64,000 nt of DNA from assembly GCF_013283645.1 (NCBI RefSeq), contig NZ_JABEKV010000004.1:546268-610267 (forward strand), in the 5' to 3' direction. Positions 55,299 through 64,000 of this stretch are shown piece by piece. Source of the stretch: Sinorhizobium psoraleae. GTDB taxonomy: Bacteria; Pseudomonadota; Alphaproteobacteria; Rhizobiales; Rhizobiaceae. Position 1 is the first letter of the stretch, and the number at the start of each line of letters is the position of its first letter. A program made the translations under genes and the position numbers. Below the pieces are notes generated by a model, which made no database searches, was not told the DNA's origin, and was given only the letters and a program-made list of their open reading frames with translations.

Positions 55299-57191
55299 AT
55301 GAGCAAGGCGTCATACGGATTCAAGTGGCTTGTTTGGGGTCTGGTCGTAACCATTTTGGCGCTGGGCCTGTTACGAATGCTCTGGATTACAAAAGAGGAT
55401 ACCGAGCACAGTGCCGTTGACGTCCAGAAAGCATCAATATGGGCGTTGTGTCTTCCTTCCATCGTGATCGATGCCGACTCCACCATCCGGTTAGCGGGAT
55501 TGGCTGACGAAGTCAAAAAGGATCAAGTGTTAGGCAATCCCAAAGCGCCGAGAATCGAATACGTCGCAACCAACGACGTAATCGTGGACCCGATAGATCC
55601 CGAGCTCAATGCCGCACTGAGCACAACAGGCACGGTCACGCTCCCAAAAGACGCCGAGATCAGGATTCGGAAGGGAGAGTTCTGGTTGACTGGTAACGTT
55701 GAGGCACAACTCAGCGAAGGTGGAAAACTCGTCCTTCAAGAGCCAGAACGACTGCGATTGGGGCCGACAGAGGATCAGAGCTATCTCGTGAAGCTCAACG
55801 AGGTTGTAGTCCTGCCGCAAGCACAGGCTGGAACGAACCAAAGAATGCTTCCCGCAGGTACCAGGGGATATCTAAATCTGGCAGCAAATAGAGGGATCGA
55901 AGTCACAACGCTGGAAACAACTTCCGGCAAACCCCTCCTCTTTAATGCTCCTGCCAAGCTAATCCCGATTCGAGCCTTCGGCGAAAAGGGACCATCAGCA
56001 GTTTCTATCGTGGCAGAGAACGCCAACTTGAATGTCAATAGTCTGGCGGCGTGCGCGATCTCAGAGGGAAAACCCTTTCAAGCTAGCATTACCGATGTTT
56101 CAGCAGGAAAAGCCGGTGCGTCTAATCTGACGGTAAGCTTGCCAAGCAGCGTTCTGCCCGAGTGGGGTTGGCCGGCTCCAATCCAAATCGCCATCGCGAG
56201 TTCAGACGGAAAATTCATCGCACACGGGGGACTTCGGGCTTACCCCCGCCTCTGGGGAGCTATTATCGCGAGCTTGCTGACCGCCGCTTTGTTCGGATCA
56301 ATCCTGAAAACCAGATACATGACGACAGTCCCCGATGCGAAAGATGGAACGGATTGGGGAAGGTGGTTCGCAGGGCTATTCATTAGCGATGGAGACAACG
56401 ATCCGAGCCTGTCCCTCTTCCAGGTGTTCTTCTGGACAGTTATCACTGTATGGGGATTGTTCTACACATATGCGGTCACAGGCAGTCTTTTACAAATGAC
56501 ACCGCAGATGCTGACCCTTCTCGGGATCGCGGGCACAGGATCGGTTCTGGCAAGGTGGATTAGCCTGTCCAGGGGGGAATCGACGTCGCAGCCGGTCAGC
56601 TCCGCTGGGGCAAGTCTGTCGAACAGCCAGGATGAGCCCTTCCGCTTTTGGGATATCCTCAACACCAGAGGACAGTTCGACCTGATGAAACTGCAGCTCT
56701 TGGTATTCACGCTGCTCTTGGGTGTCTATGTGATCTGCCGGATCGCGGAATCAGCAGCGTTCCCAGTCCTCGACACCAACACGCTACTGCTCCTCGGCGT
56801 CAGCCAAGGCGTTTACATCGGTGGCAAGCTTGGCGGGACTACGCCGTTGGCAAGGGCACAGGCGGTGCAGATTGAGCTCAACATTAACAGTGAGGTGACA
56901 ACAAACCTCCCCGTCGAAATTCAAAACGACGAAAAGTCGCGAGACTCTTTAAAGGCCGACGAGGAGCGGTTGGAGAAAGAGAAAAGCGATCTCGATGCGA
57001 GTGGTGGCGATCCGGGTCGGGTTTCAAAGAAAAAGGCCGAAATCGAGCAGATTAAGACGTCTATTGCTCGTTTAGAAGCGATGATCAAAGACAAGAAGAC
57101 GAGGCTTGACGCGGCATCGAAAAAAGAGATCGAACTGAAAAAGGAACTGGACAAGATTGTGAAGGAAGATCTTCAGCTCAAGACTGGATGA
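55299..57191 (+). CDS. multi-pass membrane protein with internal duplication and coiled-coil tail
   Basis: 630 residues. One helix at 10-29, a large extracytoplasmic region to about 315, a second helix at 318-336, then two related helix-pair units (about 370-420 and 460-510). Each unit has Gln, Thr five residues on, and Leu-Leu-Gly-(Ile/Val) with the Gly exactly 34 after the Gln (Q375/T380/G409 and Q466/T471/G500). Residues about 535-625 form a highly charged coiled coil, probably cytoplasmic. No named family recognised. Follows the hydrolase on the same strand and may be its membrane partner. Confidence 0.75.
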   Translation: MSKASYGFKWLVWGLVVTILALGLLRMLWITKEDTEHSAVDVQKASIWALCLPSIVIDADSTIRLAGLADEVKKDQVLGNPKAPRIEYVATNDVIVDPIDPELNAALSTTGTVTLPKDAEIRIRKGEFWLTGNVEAQLSEGGKLVLQEPERLRLGPTEDQSYLVKLNEVVVLPQAQAGTNQRMLPAGTRGYLNLAANRGIEVTTLETTSGKPLLFNAPAKLIPIRAFGEKGPSAVSIVAENANLNVNSLAACAISEGKPFQASITDVSAGKAGASNLTVSLPSSVLPEWGWPAPIQIAIASSDGKFIAHGGLRAYPRLWGAIIASLLTAALFGSILKTRYMTTVPDAKDGTDWGRWFAGLFISDGDNDPSLSLFQVFFWTVITVWGLFYTYAVTGSLLQMTPQMLTLLGIAGTGSVLARWISLSRGESTSQPVSSAGASLSNSQDEPFRFWDILNTRGQFDLMKLQLLVFTLLLGVYVICRIAESAAFPVLDTNTLLLLGVSQGVYIGGKLGGTTPLARAQAVQIELNINSEVTTNLPVEIQNDEKSRDSLKADEERLEKEKSDLDASGGDPGRVSKKKAEIEQIKTSIARLEAMIKDKKTRLDAASKKEIELKKELDKIVKEDLQLKTG

Positions 57192-57464
57192 CGTGTCGTT
57201 ACCTGCTCGCGTGGAGGTTACTCGGTTTGAGCTTAGTCTTTTCTCTGGATGACGTGCGCGTGGCGAAATGATGCTACGTAGGCACCTGCGACGGTCGTAG
57301 GGGCATGCTTGTCAAGAGAAACGCATGAAAAATGTGACTACTCGACGTTCAACTAGGTCAGCCAACTGGCGCGATGCGGTCTCAATTATATTCGTACTGC
57401 TGCATATTTATGTTACACTTCCGATGACAAAGGAAAAGTTTCACTCAAGTTGAATGGATGCGCG
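57192..57464. other. 273-bp gap, composition change to A/T-rich
   Basis: No gene recognised. From here the sequence is visibly more A/T-rich than the core genome, continuing through the next genes. Confidence 0.45.
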
Positions 57465-58199
57465 ATGTCTGATCTCCCAAGAACGTCAAACGATCCCTAC
57501 GATGAAAAAAATAGATATACTCGATGGGCGAGACTGACCGGAGCATTCATGATTGTCTCCACTCCCTTCATATCCCTCATGAATCCTGTATCTGCGGGAT
57601 ACTTCTTCCTTGTAGGCGTATTTTCCTTTATCGCTGCCACGATCGATTGGACAGATATAAAGAAGCTGGTCCTTTCCCCTGGCTCATTCATCTTAGAAAA
57701 ATATGAAAAGAAATTGGAACAAAAGGTTGAAGATGCAAAGAGTATTCTGGAGGAAATTCGTAAGGTCGAGGAACGCATTTCATTCGTCCTGACAGAGCAG
57801 ATGGTGAATCGCGGCGGGCAAAGACATCAGGGTGATTTCGGTGAGGAAGCCGAGTTCGCCATTTACCGAGCATTCCAAGCGATTACTCCAGAGACCAAGT
57901 CGCCTCGTTTGATCGCCAATATGAAGGAACTGCATAGAGATCTTGGATTTCAACTCTGCAATGGAATTTTTGGGTTAAAGTGGTTAAATAAATCGGCGGC
58001 GAAAGACTGGCTTCTCTCGACGAGCTACCAATCGCTCCCAGACCGGTATAAAATACAAGAGCTTGCCGAATTGGACCAAGTTGATTTGGTTAGAGTCAAA
58101 GACATACTCGAAGCATACATTGCCTTTATGGAGAATGATAAAGTTCCATCAGGCGAGTTACTAAATAAACTCTACGAGTACAAGAATTATAGCGCATAA
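57465..58199 (+). CDS. membrane-anchored coiled-coil protein, unrecognised
   Basis: 244 residues from MSDLPRTSNDPYDEKNRYTR; the start is uncertain because no good ribosome site is near (an AAAGGAAAAG lies about 30 bp upstream). Two hydrophobic helices at about 20-60 are followed by a coiled coil (FILEKYEKKLEQKVEDAKSI) and an alpha-helical C-terminal domain. Codons are A/T-rich compared with core genes, a sign of transfer. Convergent with the zinc-ribbon gene. Function unknown. Confidence 0.65.
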   Translation: MSDLPRTSNDPYDEKNRYTRWARLTGAFMIVSTPFISLMNPVSAGYFFLVGVFSFIAATIDWTDIKKLVLSPGSFILEKYEKKLEQKVEDAKSILEEIRKVEERISFVLTEQMVNRGGQRHQGDFGEEAEFAIYRAFQAITPETKSPRLIANMKELHRDLGFQLCNGIFGLKWLNKSAAKDWLLSTSYQSLPDRYKIQELAELDQVDLVRVKDILEAYIAFMENDKVPSGELLNKLYEYKNYSA

Positions 58200-58287
58200 C
58201 ACCTGCATGCGTGTGCTCCCTGACGATGGGCTATCGTCGACACGTTGCGGCGCGTACCAGCGCCTGTGCCACAACCTGCGCCTTGAG

Positions 58288-58482
58288 CTATCCGATCAGC
58301 ACCGGCCCTATAAGAGCCACGCAGCCTACCAGCTGCAGTAAGAACATCGCAGCCAGCAAGTATGCTATTCCGGTCAAAGTTCCGCGAAATATTCTTTTCT
58401 CACCTAGCCACTCTCCACAATATTTACACTTTAGCGCGGCATCAGGGATGTCTTCGGATGCGCAATATCTACATACCTTCAT
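58288..58482 (-). CDS. zinc-ribbon membrane peptide overlapping AlkB-like gene
   Basis: 64 residues from MKVCRYCASEDIPDAALKCK. Cys4, Cys7, Cys19 and Cys22 make a zinc ribbon, and a hydrophobic helix (IAYLLAAMFLLQLVGCVALI) follows near the C-terminus. The ATG lies inside the upstream gene's last codons (14-nt overlap), with GGAG about nine bases before it, so it is translationally coupled. A zinc-ribbon electron or assembly partner for the di-iron enzyme is conceivable; rubredoxin-like ligands are not arranged in the usual C-x2-C-G pattern twice, so this is a guess. Confidence 0.65.
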   Translation of the reverse strand: MKVCRYCASEDIPDAALKCKYCGEWLGEKRIFRGTLTGIAYLLAAMFLLQLVGCVALIGPVLIG

Positions 58483-59548
58483 GACTAAAATCTCCGTCAC
58501 TTTCAAGTTTGGCCCAATAGTATCCGATAGTCCTATGCATTACCCGCATCCACAACTGCGGGATGATAGGTAGCCAAATCATTACGAGATACCCGCTGGG
58601 AAGCACAGGTGAGCACAAACCTGGCAGAGGCCCAGCAAGTTGTCTCCTGAAACCGACATGATGCTCGCTATGAAGCGGAAGATTTAAAAGTAACCAGTTC
58701 GAAAATGGATGATAACTGTCCCAAGAGTGACTGGGCCCAATGGGTTCCCACCTGCCGCCCTTTTGACGACGCGACAACCCGTAGTGTTGGATATAATTTG
58801 CAAGCGCCAAAAATACATTTGATGAAGCAGCAATTCCAACCAGAAAACCCGCGCCATTTACGCCTACCAGAAAGAGAGCGATTACCCAGCCAAGCAACAT
58901 GCAACAAAGCAGTAATAAAAATCCAGGTGCCGCCAGCCCCCAGCTCCTCTTCCGGCCGTGGGATCTCTTAACCTTCGCAAGTTCATAGCTGTCAAGAACG
59001 CATCTAGTTACATATTCCGGAAAATACTGAAAAAAACTTACTCCATATCCGGCAGTTGCGGGATCAACCGCCTTTCCGATATTCTTGTGGTGACCGCTGT
59101 AGTGCTCGATAACAAAAAGGGGGCAGCCGCACACCGTCATAAGTATTATCCCAACCAATCGGTCAAACAGCCTCTGGCTGTGAACCAGTTCATGCCCAGT
59201 CGCCACCGACAGCGAGCCAATCAAAGATGAGCATAGGAGCAATTTTGCGTCAAAAATGACGCCATTGCTTAGATATATAAAATACATCGACAATAAAATG
59301 CAAACTAGCAGCACAAATGCGCTTGATATGGCTATGAAAGCATGAGTATTTCGTTCTACATGAACGTCGGAGCCAAATAGTAACCACGAACGTCGCCCTC
59401 CCGCGACGTGATCAAAAATCGCGCCAAACACCAGAATAAGTACCGCAGCACGGCCGAATTGACCATCACCAAGGAATAGGTTCGAAACTGCAAGAATAGC
59501 TAGAAGATGCCCGGTAAAATACGGTAGGCATTTTATCGCAGTTGACAT
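58469..59548 (-). CDS. AlkB-type membrane di-iron monooxygenase/desaturase
   Basis: 359 residues with about six helices. The histidine boxes of the AlkB/fatty-acid hydroxylase superfamily are all present: HELVHS (119-124), EHYSGHH (148-154), NYIQHYGL (251-258) and LPLHSEHH (290-297). This spacing is that of alkane-1-monooxygenases. Such enzymes hydroxylate alkyl chains in the membrane with electrons from rubredoxin. No rubredoxin or its reductase is seen here; a short zinc-ribbon gene overlaps the end. A lipid modifier rather than alkane degrader is equally possible. Confidence 0.85.
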   Translation of the reverse strand: MSTAIKCLPYFTGHLLAILAVSNLFLGDGQFGRAAVLILVFGAIFDHVAGGRRSWLLFGSDVHVERNTHAFIAISSAFVLLVCILLSMYFIYLSNGVIFDAKLLLCSSLIGSLSVATGHELVHSQRLFDRLVGIILMTVCGCPLFVIEHYSGHHKNIGKAVDPATAGYGVSFFQYFPEYVTRCVLDSYELAKVKRSHGRKRSWGLAAPGFLLLLCCMLLGWVIALFLVGVNGAGFLVGIAASSNVFLALANYIQHYGLSRRQKGGRWEPIGPSHSWDSYHPFSNWLLLNLPLHSEHHVGFRRQLAGPLPGLCSPVLPSGYLVMIWLPIIPQLWMRVMHRTIGYYWAKLESDGDFSHEGM

Positions 59549-59701
59549 TTCAGGCTACTTCCATCGGCTGATTGTATTGCTGAACCAGCTAAAATATACA
59601 CTTGTATATAACCAAACTTCCCGGTATCATGCTGATTTGTACTTTTGAACTTTCGCAGGCATCATTGGAGCACAACGAATTCCGACAGGTGGCGGCTAGC
59701 G

Positions 59702-61936
59702 ATGACAAAGAATGCAGCAGAAGAAGAGTATACTACAAACGCTCAGGTTGTCATCGAGGCAGAAGAAAGGCGCATCAAACAAAAGCCCTTGATCGGCCTT
59801 GCGCTATCTGGCGGCGGGATCAGATCTGCCTCATTCGCGCTCGGGGTCCTTCAGGCACTCGCTGCGGCCAATGTCCTCAGAAAAGTAGACTATCTTTCCA
59901 CGGTGTCTGGAGGAGGATACATAGGCTCTTCACTGACTTGGTGGCTGTCGCAAAAGAAGATCAAGACTAACGCGGGCACTGAGATCAGTCCGGGCACGGA
60001 ACCGCACAATTTTCCATTTAGTATCAATGCCGGGGGGACCCACGCCAAGGATGATCTTCTGATCAGATATTTCAGGTATCACGGTAATTATCTCCTTCCC
60101 GGTGGAAGCCTTGGTGCGATGTCATTAGCCGCCATTGTTCTCCGAATTGTGATTGTCTCCCTTATAGTTTACATTTCAATTCTTTCTTTGATATTTCTTG
60201 CTCTTTTGTATGTATTCGAAAAGTTCGAGGATCATCTCGGAAATATCCCTATGGCCCTTTTTGCGCCTGCTCGCGACTGGCTTCCCTACTTCCCCTCAGG
60301 TCCGATCGCTAGATGGCTTTTATTAATTGGTGTTTGTCTTGCGGTAGTATTTGTAATATGTAGCCTATTGTATTCCGTATTTACTCTACTCTACCAGATT
60401 CTTCAGATGATTGAGCATGCACGTAATTCTCTGAAGGCGAACCGGTGGACTGTTGGCTCAAATCCTATACCTGTTTGGTCTTCTCGGCGATATAGGCAAC
60501 GCACCGACATTCAAGGTTACTTCGGATACGCACTCACAATGATGTTGGCCTCTTTTGTCTTGGCGTTTATACCGACTGAGGGGGAGATCGCCGGGAAATA
60601 TTCTGTCCCAGCAATTGCTGCGACGGTATTGATCGGAACATTCATTACTTTTTGGCGGGGCCGGACAGAACCCGCCGAGACATTAGAGAGTACCACTGGT
60701 GTTCGACAGCTGATAGGATGCTGTATGTTGCTAAACGCTTTATTGTTAAGTTCATATACCATCGCATTTAGTATTTATAATATAAGCGACGATTATCCGG
60801 CCTGGTTCTTCGCGTCTTTCGGCGCACTTGCGTCGATTGCTTTTTTTCTCGGATTGTTCGTGAATGTCAACTATCTCGGCATTCATCGAATGTATCGAGA
60901 TCGCCTGATGGAGCTGTTCATGCCATCGCTCGACAGCGTCCAGAAAAATTCATGGAACTACGCTTTAGAGGCCGACACGACGCCAATTGAAAATATGTGT
61001 CTGGGGGAGAATGCGAGACCATACCATATCATCAATACAAATGTTGTATTGGTTGATTCTAAGAAAACAAAATACAAAGGCCGCGGCGGGGATAGCTTTA
61101 TCCTTTCGCCTCTGTATTGCGGTAGCGAGGCGACTGGTTGGGTCGCATCCAAGGTCTACATGAAAATGAACGATCCCGGTATGACGCTGGCCACGGCAAT
61201 GGCCATTTCGGGCGCAGCCGCCAACCCCAACACGGGGGTGGCGGGCGCTGGCTTCACCCGCAACAGGATTGTTTCAACTCTCATGTCTCTGCTGAATCTC
61301 CGACTCGGGCACTGGGCTCCGCATCCCGATCTCGGACGCAGATGGCCCGTGCCGCCTAATTTCATCCTTCCCGGCATTACCTCGGGCGTGCTTGCTGGGA
61401 GACTTGCTGAGACCAGCAAGGTTGTCGACCTGACGGACGGCGGCCATTTTGACAACCTTGGTGTATACGAGCTTATTAGACGGAAGCTGCAAGTCATTAT
61501 TGTATCTGACGCTACCTGTGACCCTGAGAACCTCTGCTATGACCTGGCGGTTATGTTGGAGCGCGTCCGGGTCGATTTCGGAGCTCGTATAGAATTCCCC
61601 GAAGAGGAGTACGGGTTAGCGAGTTTGCGGCCGAGCGCACAACTTGGTGCAGCGGGCTTGGCCTTGGCCAAAAACGGATTTGCAGTTGGAAGAATTCGCT
61701 ATGGCGACGGTTCAGCGGGGATCCTTCTTTACCTTAAGACGACCCTGACCGCAGACCTGTCGCATGAGATCTTCGGTTATCGGAGTGCACACCCAGCTTT
61801 TCCGGACGAACCCACTTCCGACCAGTTCTTTCATGAGGCTCAATTTGAAGCGTATCGAGAACTTGGCTATAGCCTTGCCGCAAAGCTCATTGAAGCAAAC
61901 GAAGCTCGGGAAGCCATTGCGAAGGCAAATGGTTGA
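59702..61936 (+). CDS. membrane-embedded patatin-like phospholipase
   Basis: 744 residues from MTKNAAEEEYTTNAQVVIEA; an ATG at 59645 is possible. N-terminal patatin half: ALSGGGIRSASFALGVLQAL with the oxyanion Gly run (37-39) and TVSGGGYIGSS with nucleophile Ser69. An inserted region of about 5-6 helices (about 145-390) splits the domain. The catalytic Asp579 lies in VDLTDGGHFDNLGVYE. So the Ser-Asp dyad is complete and the enzyme should cleave acyl esters of membrane lipids from within the membrane. Divergent from the AlkB-like gene. Confidence 0.85.
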   Translation: MTKNAAEEEYTTNAQVVIEAEERRIKQKPLIGLALSGGGIRSASFALGVLQALAAANVLRKVDYLSTVSGGGYIGSSLTWWLSQKKIKTNAGTEISPGTEPHNFPFSINAGGTHAKDDLLIRYFRYHGNYLLPGGSLGAMSLAAIVLRIVIVSLIVYISILSLIFLALLYVFEKFEDHLGNIPMALFAPARDWLPYFPSGPIARWLLLIGVCLAVVFVICSLLYSVFTLLYQILQMIEHARNSLKANRWTVGSNPIPVWSSRRYRQRTDIQGYFGYALTMMLASFVLAFIPTEGEIAGKYSVPAIAATVLIGTFITFWRGRTEPAETLESTTGVRQLIGCCMLLNALLLSSYTIAFSIYNISDDYPAWFFASFGALASIAFFLGLFVNVNYLGIHRMYRDRLMELFMPSLDSVQKNSWNYALEADTTPIENMCLGENARPYHIINTNVVLVDSKKTKYKGRGGDSFILSPLYCGSEATGWVASKVYMKMNDPGMTLATAMAISGAAANPNTGVAGAGFTRNRIVSTLMSLLNLRLGHWAPHPDLGRRWPVPPNFILPGITSGVLAGRLAETSKVVDLTDGGHFDNLGVYELIRRKLQVIIVSDATCDPENLCYDLAVMLERVRVDFGARIEFPEEEYGLASLRPSAQLGAAGLALAKNGFAVGRIRYGDGSAGILLYLKTTLTADLSHEIFGYRSAHPAFPDEPTSDQFFHEAQFEAYRELGYSLAAKLIEANEAREAIAKANG

Positions 61937-62003
61937 ACTGGACGGCAATTCGTGCAAACGCCCGGACGTAGGTGCGCACTAAGCCATATCCAGCATGGGA
62001 TAG

Positions 62004-62177
62004 AAAAGGATCATTCGCTTACTCTTTCCGTGCGGAGTCGAAACAAAAAAGGACGATCTGCGGGCGAAGGCCGAACGATCCGTCGACGCATTGTGGAACA
62101 CCGTCGGCGAAATCGTCAGACTCGAGCCCCAGGAATGTGCAAACTGCTTCGCCGCAGCAGGATATGACCCCGATTAA
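62004..62177 (+). pseudogene. IS630-type transposase, 3' remnant
   Basis: About 57 codons in one frame ending at TAA 62175. The tail ALWNTVGEIVRLEPQECANC then FAAAGYD is the C-terminal signature of IS630-family transposases. No upstream part, and a TAG at 62001 closes the frame. It marks an old insertion, and its frame continues into the TniB remnant. Confidence 0.7.
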
Positions 62178-62225
62178 AGCGGACGTGCTCTAGGTCGCCG
62201 GGCGGCTTTTCCCCCACAGAAATCA

Positions 62226-62627
62226 GGGCGTGTTTCGGCCTGGATCAGCGAGATCGTCACCCAGCATGCTGGTTTGAACCTCGGAGGATTGCCGATCGAC
62301 GACCTTTCTCAAAGGCTAATTCACGCCTGTGCAGGAAACATCGGCTCGATTATCACTCTCATCCGATCCGCTGTGGCTAAGGTCCTGAAAGCAGGACGAG
62401 CCGAGATCACGACCGGTGACTTCGCGCAGGCATATCATGATGCGACTGGATGCTCGCCAGCAGCAAACGTCTTGAGCTCGCCACTTGGTCTGAATCACCA
62501 TGGGGCAGTGCGAAGATTTCCGAGGGTGATCAAAACTGGACACCTCCTGCAAGTGGCAGGAAGTCCCTTAAGCCAGGGGAGCGGCCGAGATGACAACTCT
62601 TTCGATCACTGTGCCATTCCACGATGA
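62226..62627 (+). pseudogene. tniB: TniB (TnsC-like ATPase) C-terminal remnant
   Basis: The frame reads AWISEIVTQHAGLNLGGLPI, then LSQRLIHACAGNIGSIITLI and TTGDFAQAYHDATGC, which matches the C-terminal end of TniB transposition ATPases. The Walker motifs and the rest of the gene are absent, so it is a truncated copy. It overlaps the tniQ start by 38 nt, the usual order tniB-tniQ in Tn5053/Tn402-type elements. Confidence 0.7.
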
Positions 62628-63990
62628 CGAGACAATCGCAAGTTACGCCTCCCGGCTTGCTGCTGCCAACTACGCAAGCGGCGTGCGAGAGTTCTGCGGC
62701 CACATGGGGTTGAACCATCAAAAGCTGATCGATGGAGAACCCGAAGAGGTAGCAAGGTTGATGGCACTCGCCGATTACGAGCTGCGGAGCAGCGACAAAC
62801 GAGTCGTAAAGCGCAATGGACTTTTTCACGAGATCAATGGAGAGGTGCTCGCAAGATCGTCGTTCCTTCGATCGAGGCTTCGCCATTGTCCTCATTGCCT
62901 TGCCGAGGATTACGAAAATGGATCAGGCGTCGTCACATCGCGCCCCTATGGCCGCCTCGCCTGGTGTGTGACCTTTATCAGAACCTGCCCCCGCCACAAT
63001 GTGCTTCTTCAGCTCACCGAACGCTCATCGCTGGAGGGAGGGCACGACATTGCGGCAATGATTGCCGCTTGGCAGCGCGATCCGAACGTTCACCCCCCTG
63101 CTGCACGTTGTATCCAGACGGACTTCGAAAGTTACGTCACAGAACGTCTCTGGGGACGTTGGGACAGACGAAGCTGGCTCGACAGCCTCCCCTTATACGT
63201 CGCCGGGAAAATGTGCGAAATGGTGGGCGCCACGATCCGCCTTGGCAAAAGGTTCGTATTCGACGACCTCAGTGAAATGGATTGGGTGGATAGCGCTCAA
63301 GTCGGGTTTGAAGTCCTTTGCAAAGGAGAAGACGCATTCCGGAGTTTCCTTGAGGGCTTGCACTCTGACTTCTGGGATGGTGAAGGCGACACCGGCGGTC
63401 GACACCTGTACGGACGTCTTTATGAGCGCCTCGCCTATGAAAGCGATGATCCCGCTTTTGACTGCGTGCGAGCCATCATGCGTGAAGTGGCACTAAGCTC
63501 TATTCCGTTTGGGCCGGGCGACGATATGTTCGGTCCCGTCATTGAACGACGCTTCCATACCATCCAGTCGGCATCGAAGGAATTCAACCTTCATCCTCTC
63601 ACCCTGAGGAAGTTGCTTCTAAAGGTCGGGGTCATCGGAACCAGCGCAAAGGACTTGACTCCTGATCGCATCCTTGTGCCGAAGGACGTCGTGGCCGATG
63701 TCGTAGCCAAATACACGAGCGGAATGAACTGGTCGAAGGCATGGCTGTATCTGAATTCTGGGCGAACACTTTGGAATACTCTCACCCATGGCGGTTACAT
63801 CCCACGAGCGTTTGCGGACGGCCATGAGACCGGTCTGGGACCGATTTACGCCAAGTCCGACCTTGATGCTTTTCTCGCTCGAATGAAGACGATGGTGAAC
63901 CAGGAGTTTGTCGCCTGCGCCAAGCTCACATCTTTTTCGAAAACCGTAAGCGCTGTTTTGGTCCCACCTTCCGGATCACGGTTTGATTGA
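62590..63990 (+). CDS. tniQ: TniQ-family transposition protein
   Basis: 466 residues, starting MTTLSITVPFHDDETIASYA. TniQ domain at the N-terminus, with the zinc-finger pairs CPHC and CPRH (in RHCPHCLAEDYENGSG and FIRTCPRHNVLL), and a long C-terminal part with an HTH-like stretch (LHPLTLRKLLLKVGVIG). TniQ/TnsD-type proteins choose the target site. It is intact although its tniB partner upstream is truncated and no tniA is seen; the rest of the element may lie to the right. Confidence 0.88.
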   Translation: MTTLSITVPFHDDETIASYASRLAAANYASGVREFCGHMGLNHQKLIDGEPEEVARLMALADYELRSSDKRVVKRNGLFHEINGEVLARSSFLRSRLRHCPHCLAEDYENGSGVVTSRPYGRLAWCVTFIRTCPRHNVLLQLTERSSLEGGHDIAAMIAAWQRDPNVHPPAARCIQTDFESYVTERLWGRWDRRSWLDSLPLYVAGKMCEMVGATIRLGKRFVFDDLSEMDWVDSAQVGFEVLCKGEDAFRSFLEGLHSDFWDGEGDTGGRHLYGRLYERLAYESDDPAFDCVRAIMREVALSSIPFGPGDDMFGPVIERRFHTIQSASKEFNLHPLTLRKLLLKVGVIGTSAKDLTPDRILVPKDVVADVVAKYTSGMNWSKAWLYLNSGRTLWNTLTHGGYIPRAFADGHETGLGPIYAKSDLDAFLARMKTMVNQEFVACAKLTSFSKTVSAVLVPPSGSRFD

Positions 63991-64000
63991 CGATGTTGAG

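Overview
The window looks like chromosome of a Rhizobiaceae alphaproteobacterium, most likely the Sinorhizobium/Ensifer group. The evidence is high-GC coding bias, a greA - lpsB / lpsE-lpsD-lpsC - lrp - trxB - lsrB block whose order I recall from S. meliloti, a tandem AbcR-type sRNA pair beside lsrB, an alphaproteobacterial LexA box (GTTC-N7-GTTC) in front of uvrA, and rhizobial palindromic intergenic repeats.

Layout, left to right. (1) 0-5.3 kb: end of an MFS transporter, a frameshifted DUF4864 gene, then on the minus strand coaD - ppiA - ppiB and queA - tgt (tRNA queuosine). (2) 5.5-15.2 kb: a 36-residue membrane peptide, a four-gene minus-strand operon with a Tat-exported FAD oxidase, a MATE pump, a TetA-like MFS pump, a LysR/aldo-keto reductase divergent pair and a YpfJ-type metallopeptidase. 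(3) 15.6-21.4 kb: carB, an MFS pump behind a SoxR-like operator, and greA. (4) 21.5-28.7 kb: LPS core glycosyltransferases, an Lrp/AsnC regulator, trxB and lsrB. (5) 28.9-35.4 kb: two tandem AbcR-like sRNAs, an ArsR regulator with an Old Yellow Enzyme, an aminoglycoside phosphotransferase-like kinase, a phosphinothricin-type acetyltransferase, a lytic transglycosylase, and an SDR/LysR divergent pair. (6) 35.4-48.8 kb: gyrA, marC, ssb, uvrA, a DUF72 gene and the B12-dependent ribonucleotide reductase nrdJ.

(7) 48.8-64.0 kb is accessory DNA. It has long gene-poor gaps, visibly more A/T-rich genes from about 57.2 kb, mostly unrecognised products and decayed transposon parts. It holds an unknown gene, a gene split by one extra G in a G run, then an envelope-directed set: a lipoprotein; an overlapping hydrolase with SLT-like, TIGR02594-like and SleB-like modules and no signal peptide; and a multi-pass membrane protein with an internal duplication. 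A membrane/coiled-coil protein, an AlkB-type membrane di-iron enzyme overlapping a zinc-ribbon peptide, and a membrane-embedded patatin phospholipase follow. The window ends with the 3' end of an IS630-type transposase, a TniB remnant and a complete tniQ.

The most interesting items are the lipoprotein/hydrolase/membrane-protein module, the AlkB-like/zinc-ribbon/patatin lipid group, the covarying AbcR sRNA pair, the SoxR-box efflux promoter, and a Tgt that has lost three of four zinc ligands. No CRISPR array, rRNA or tRNA was recognised.
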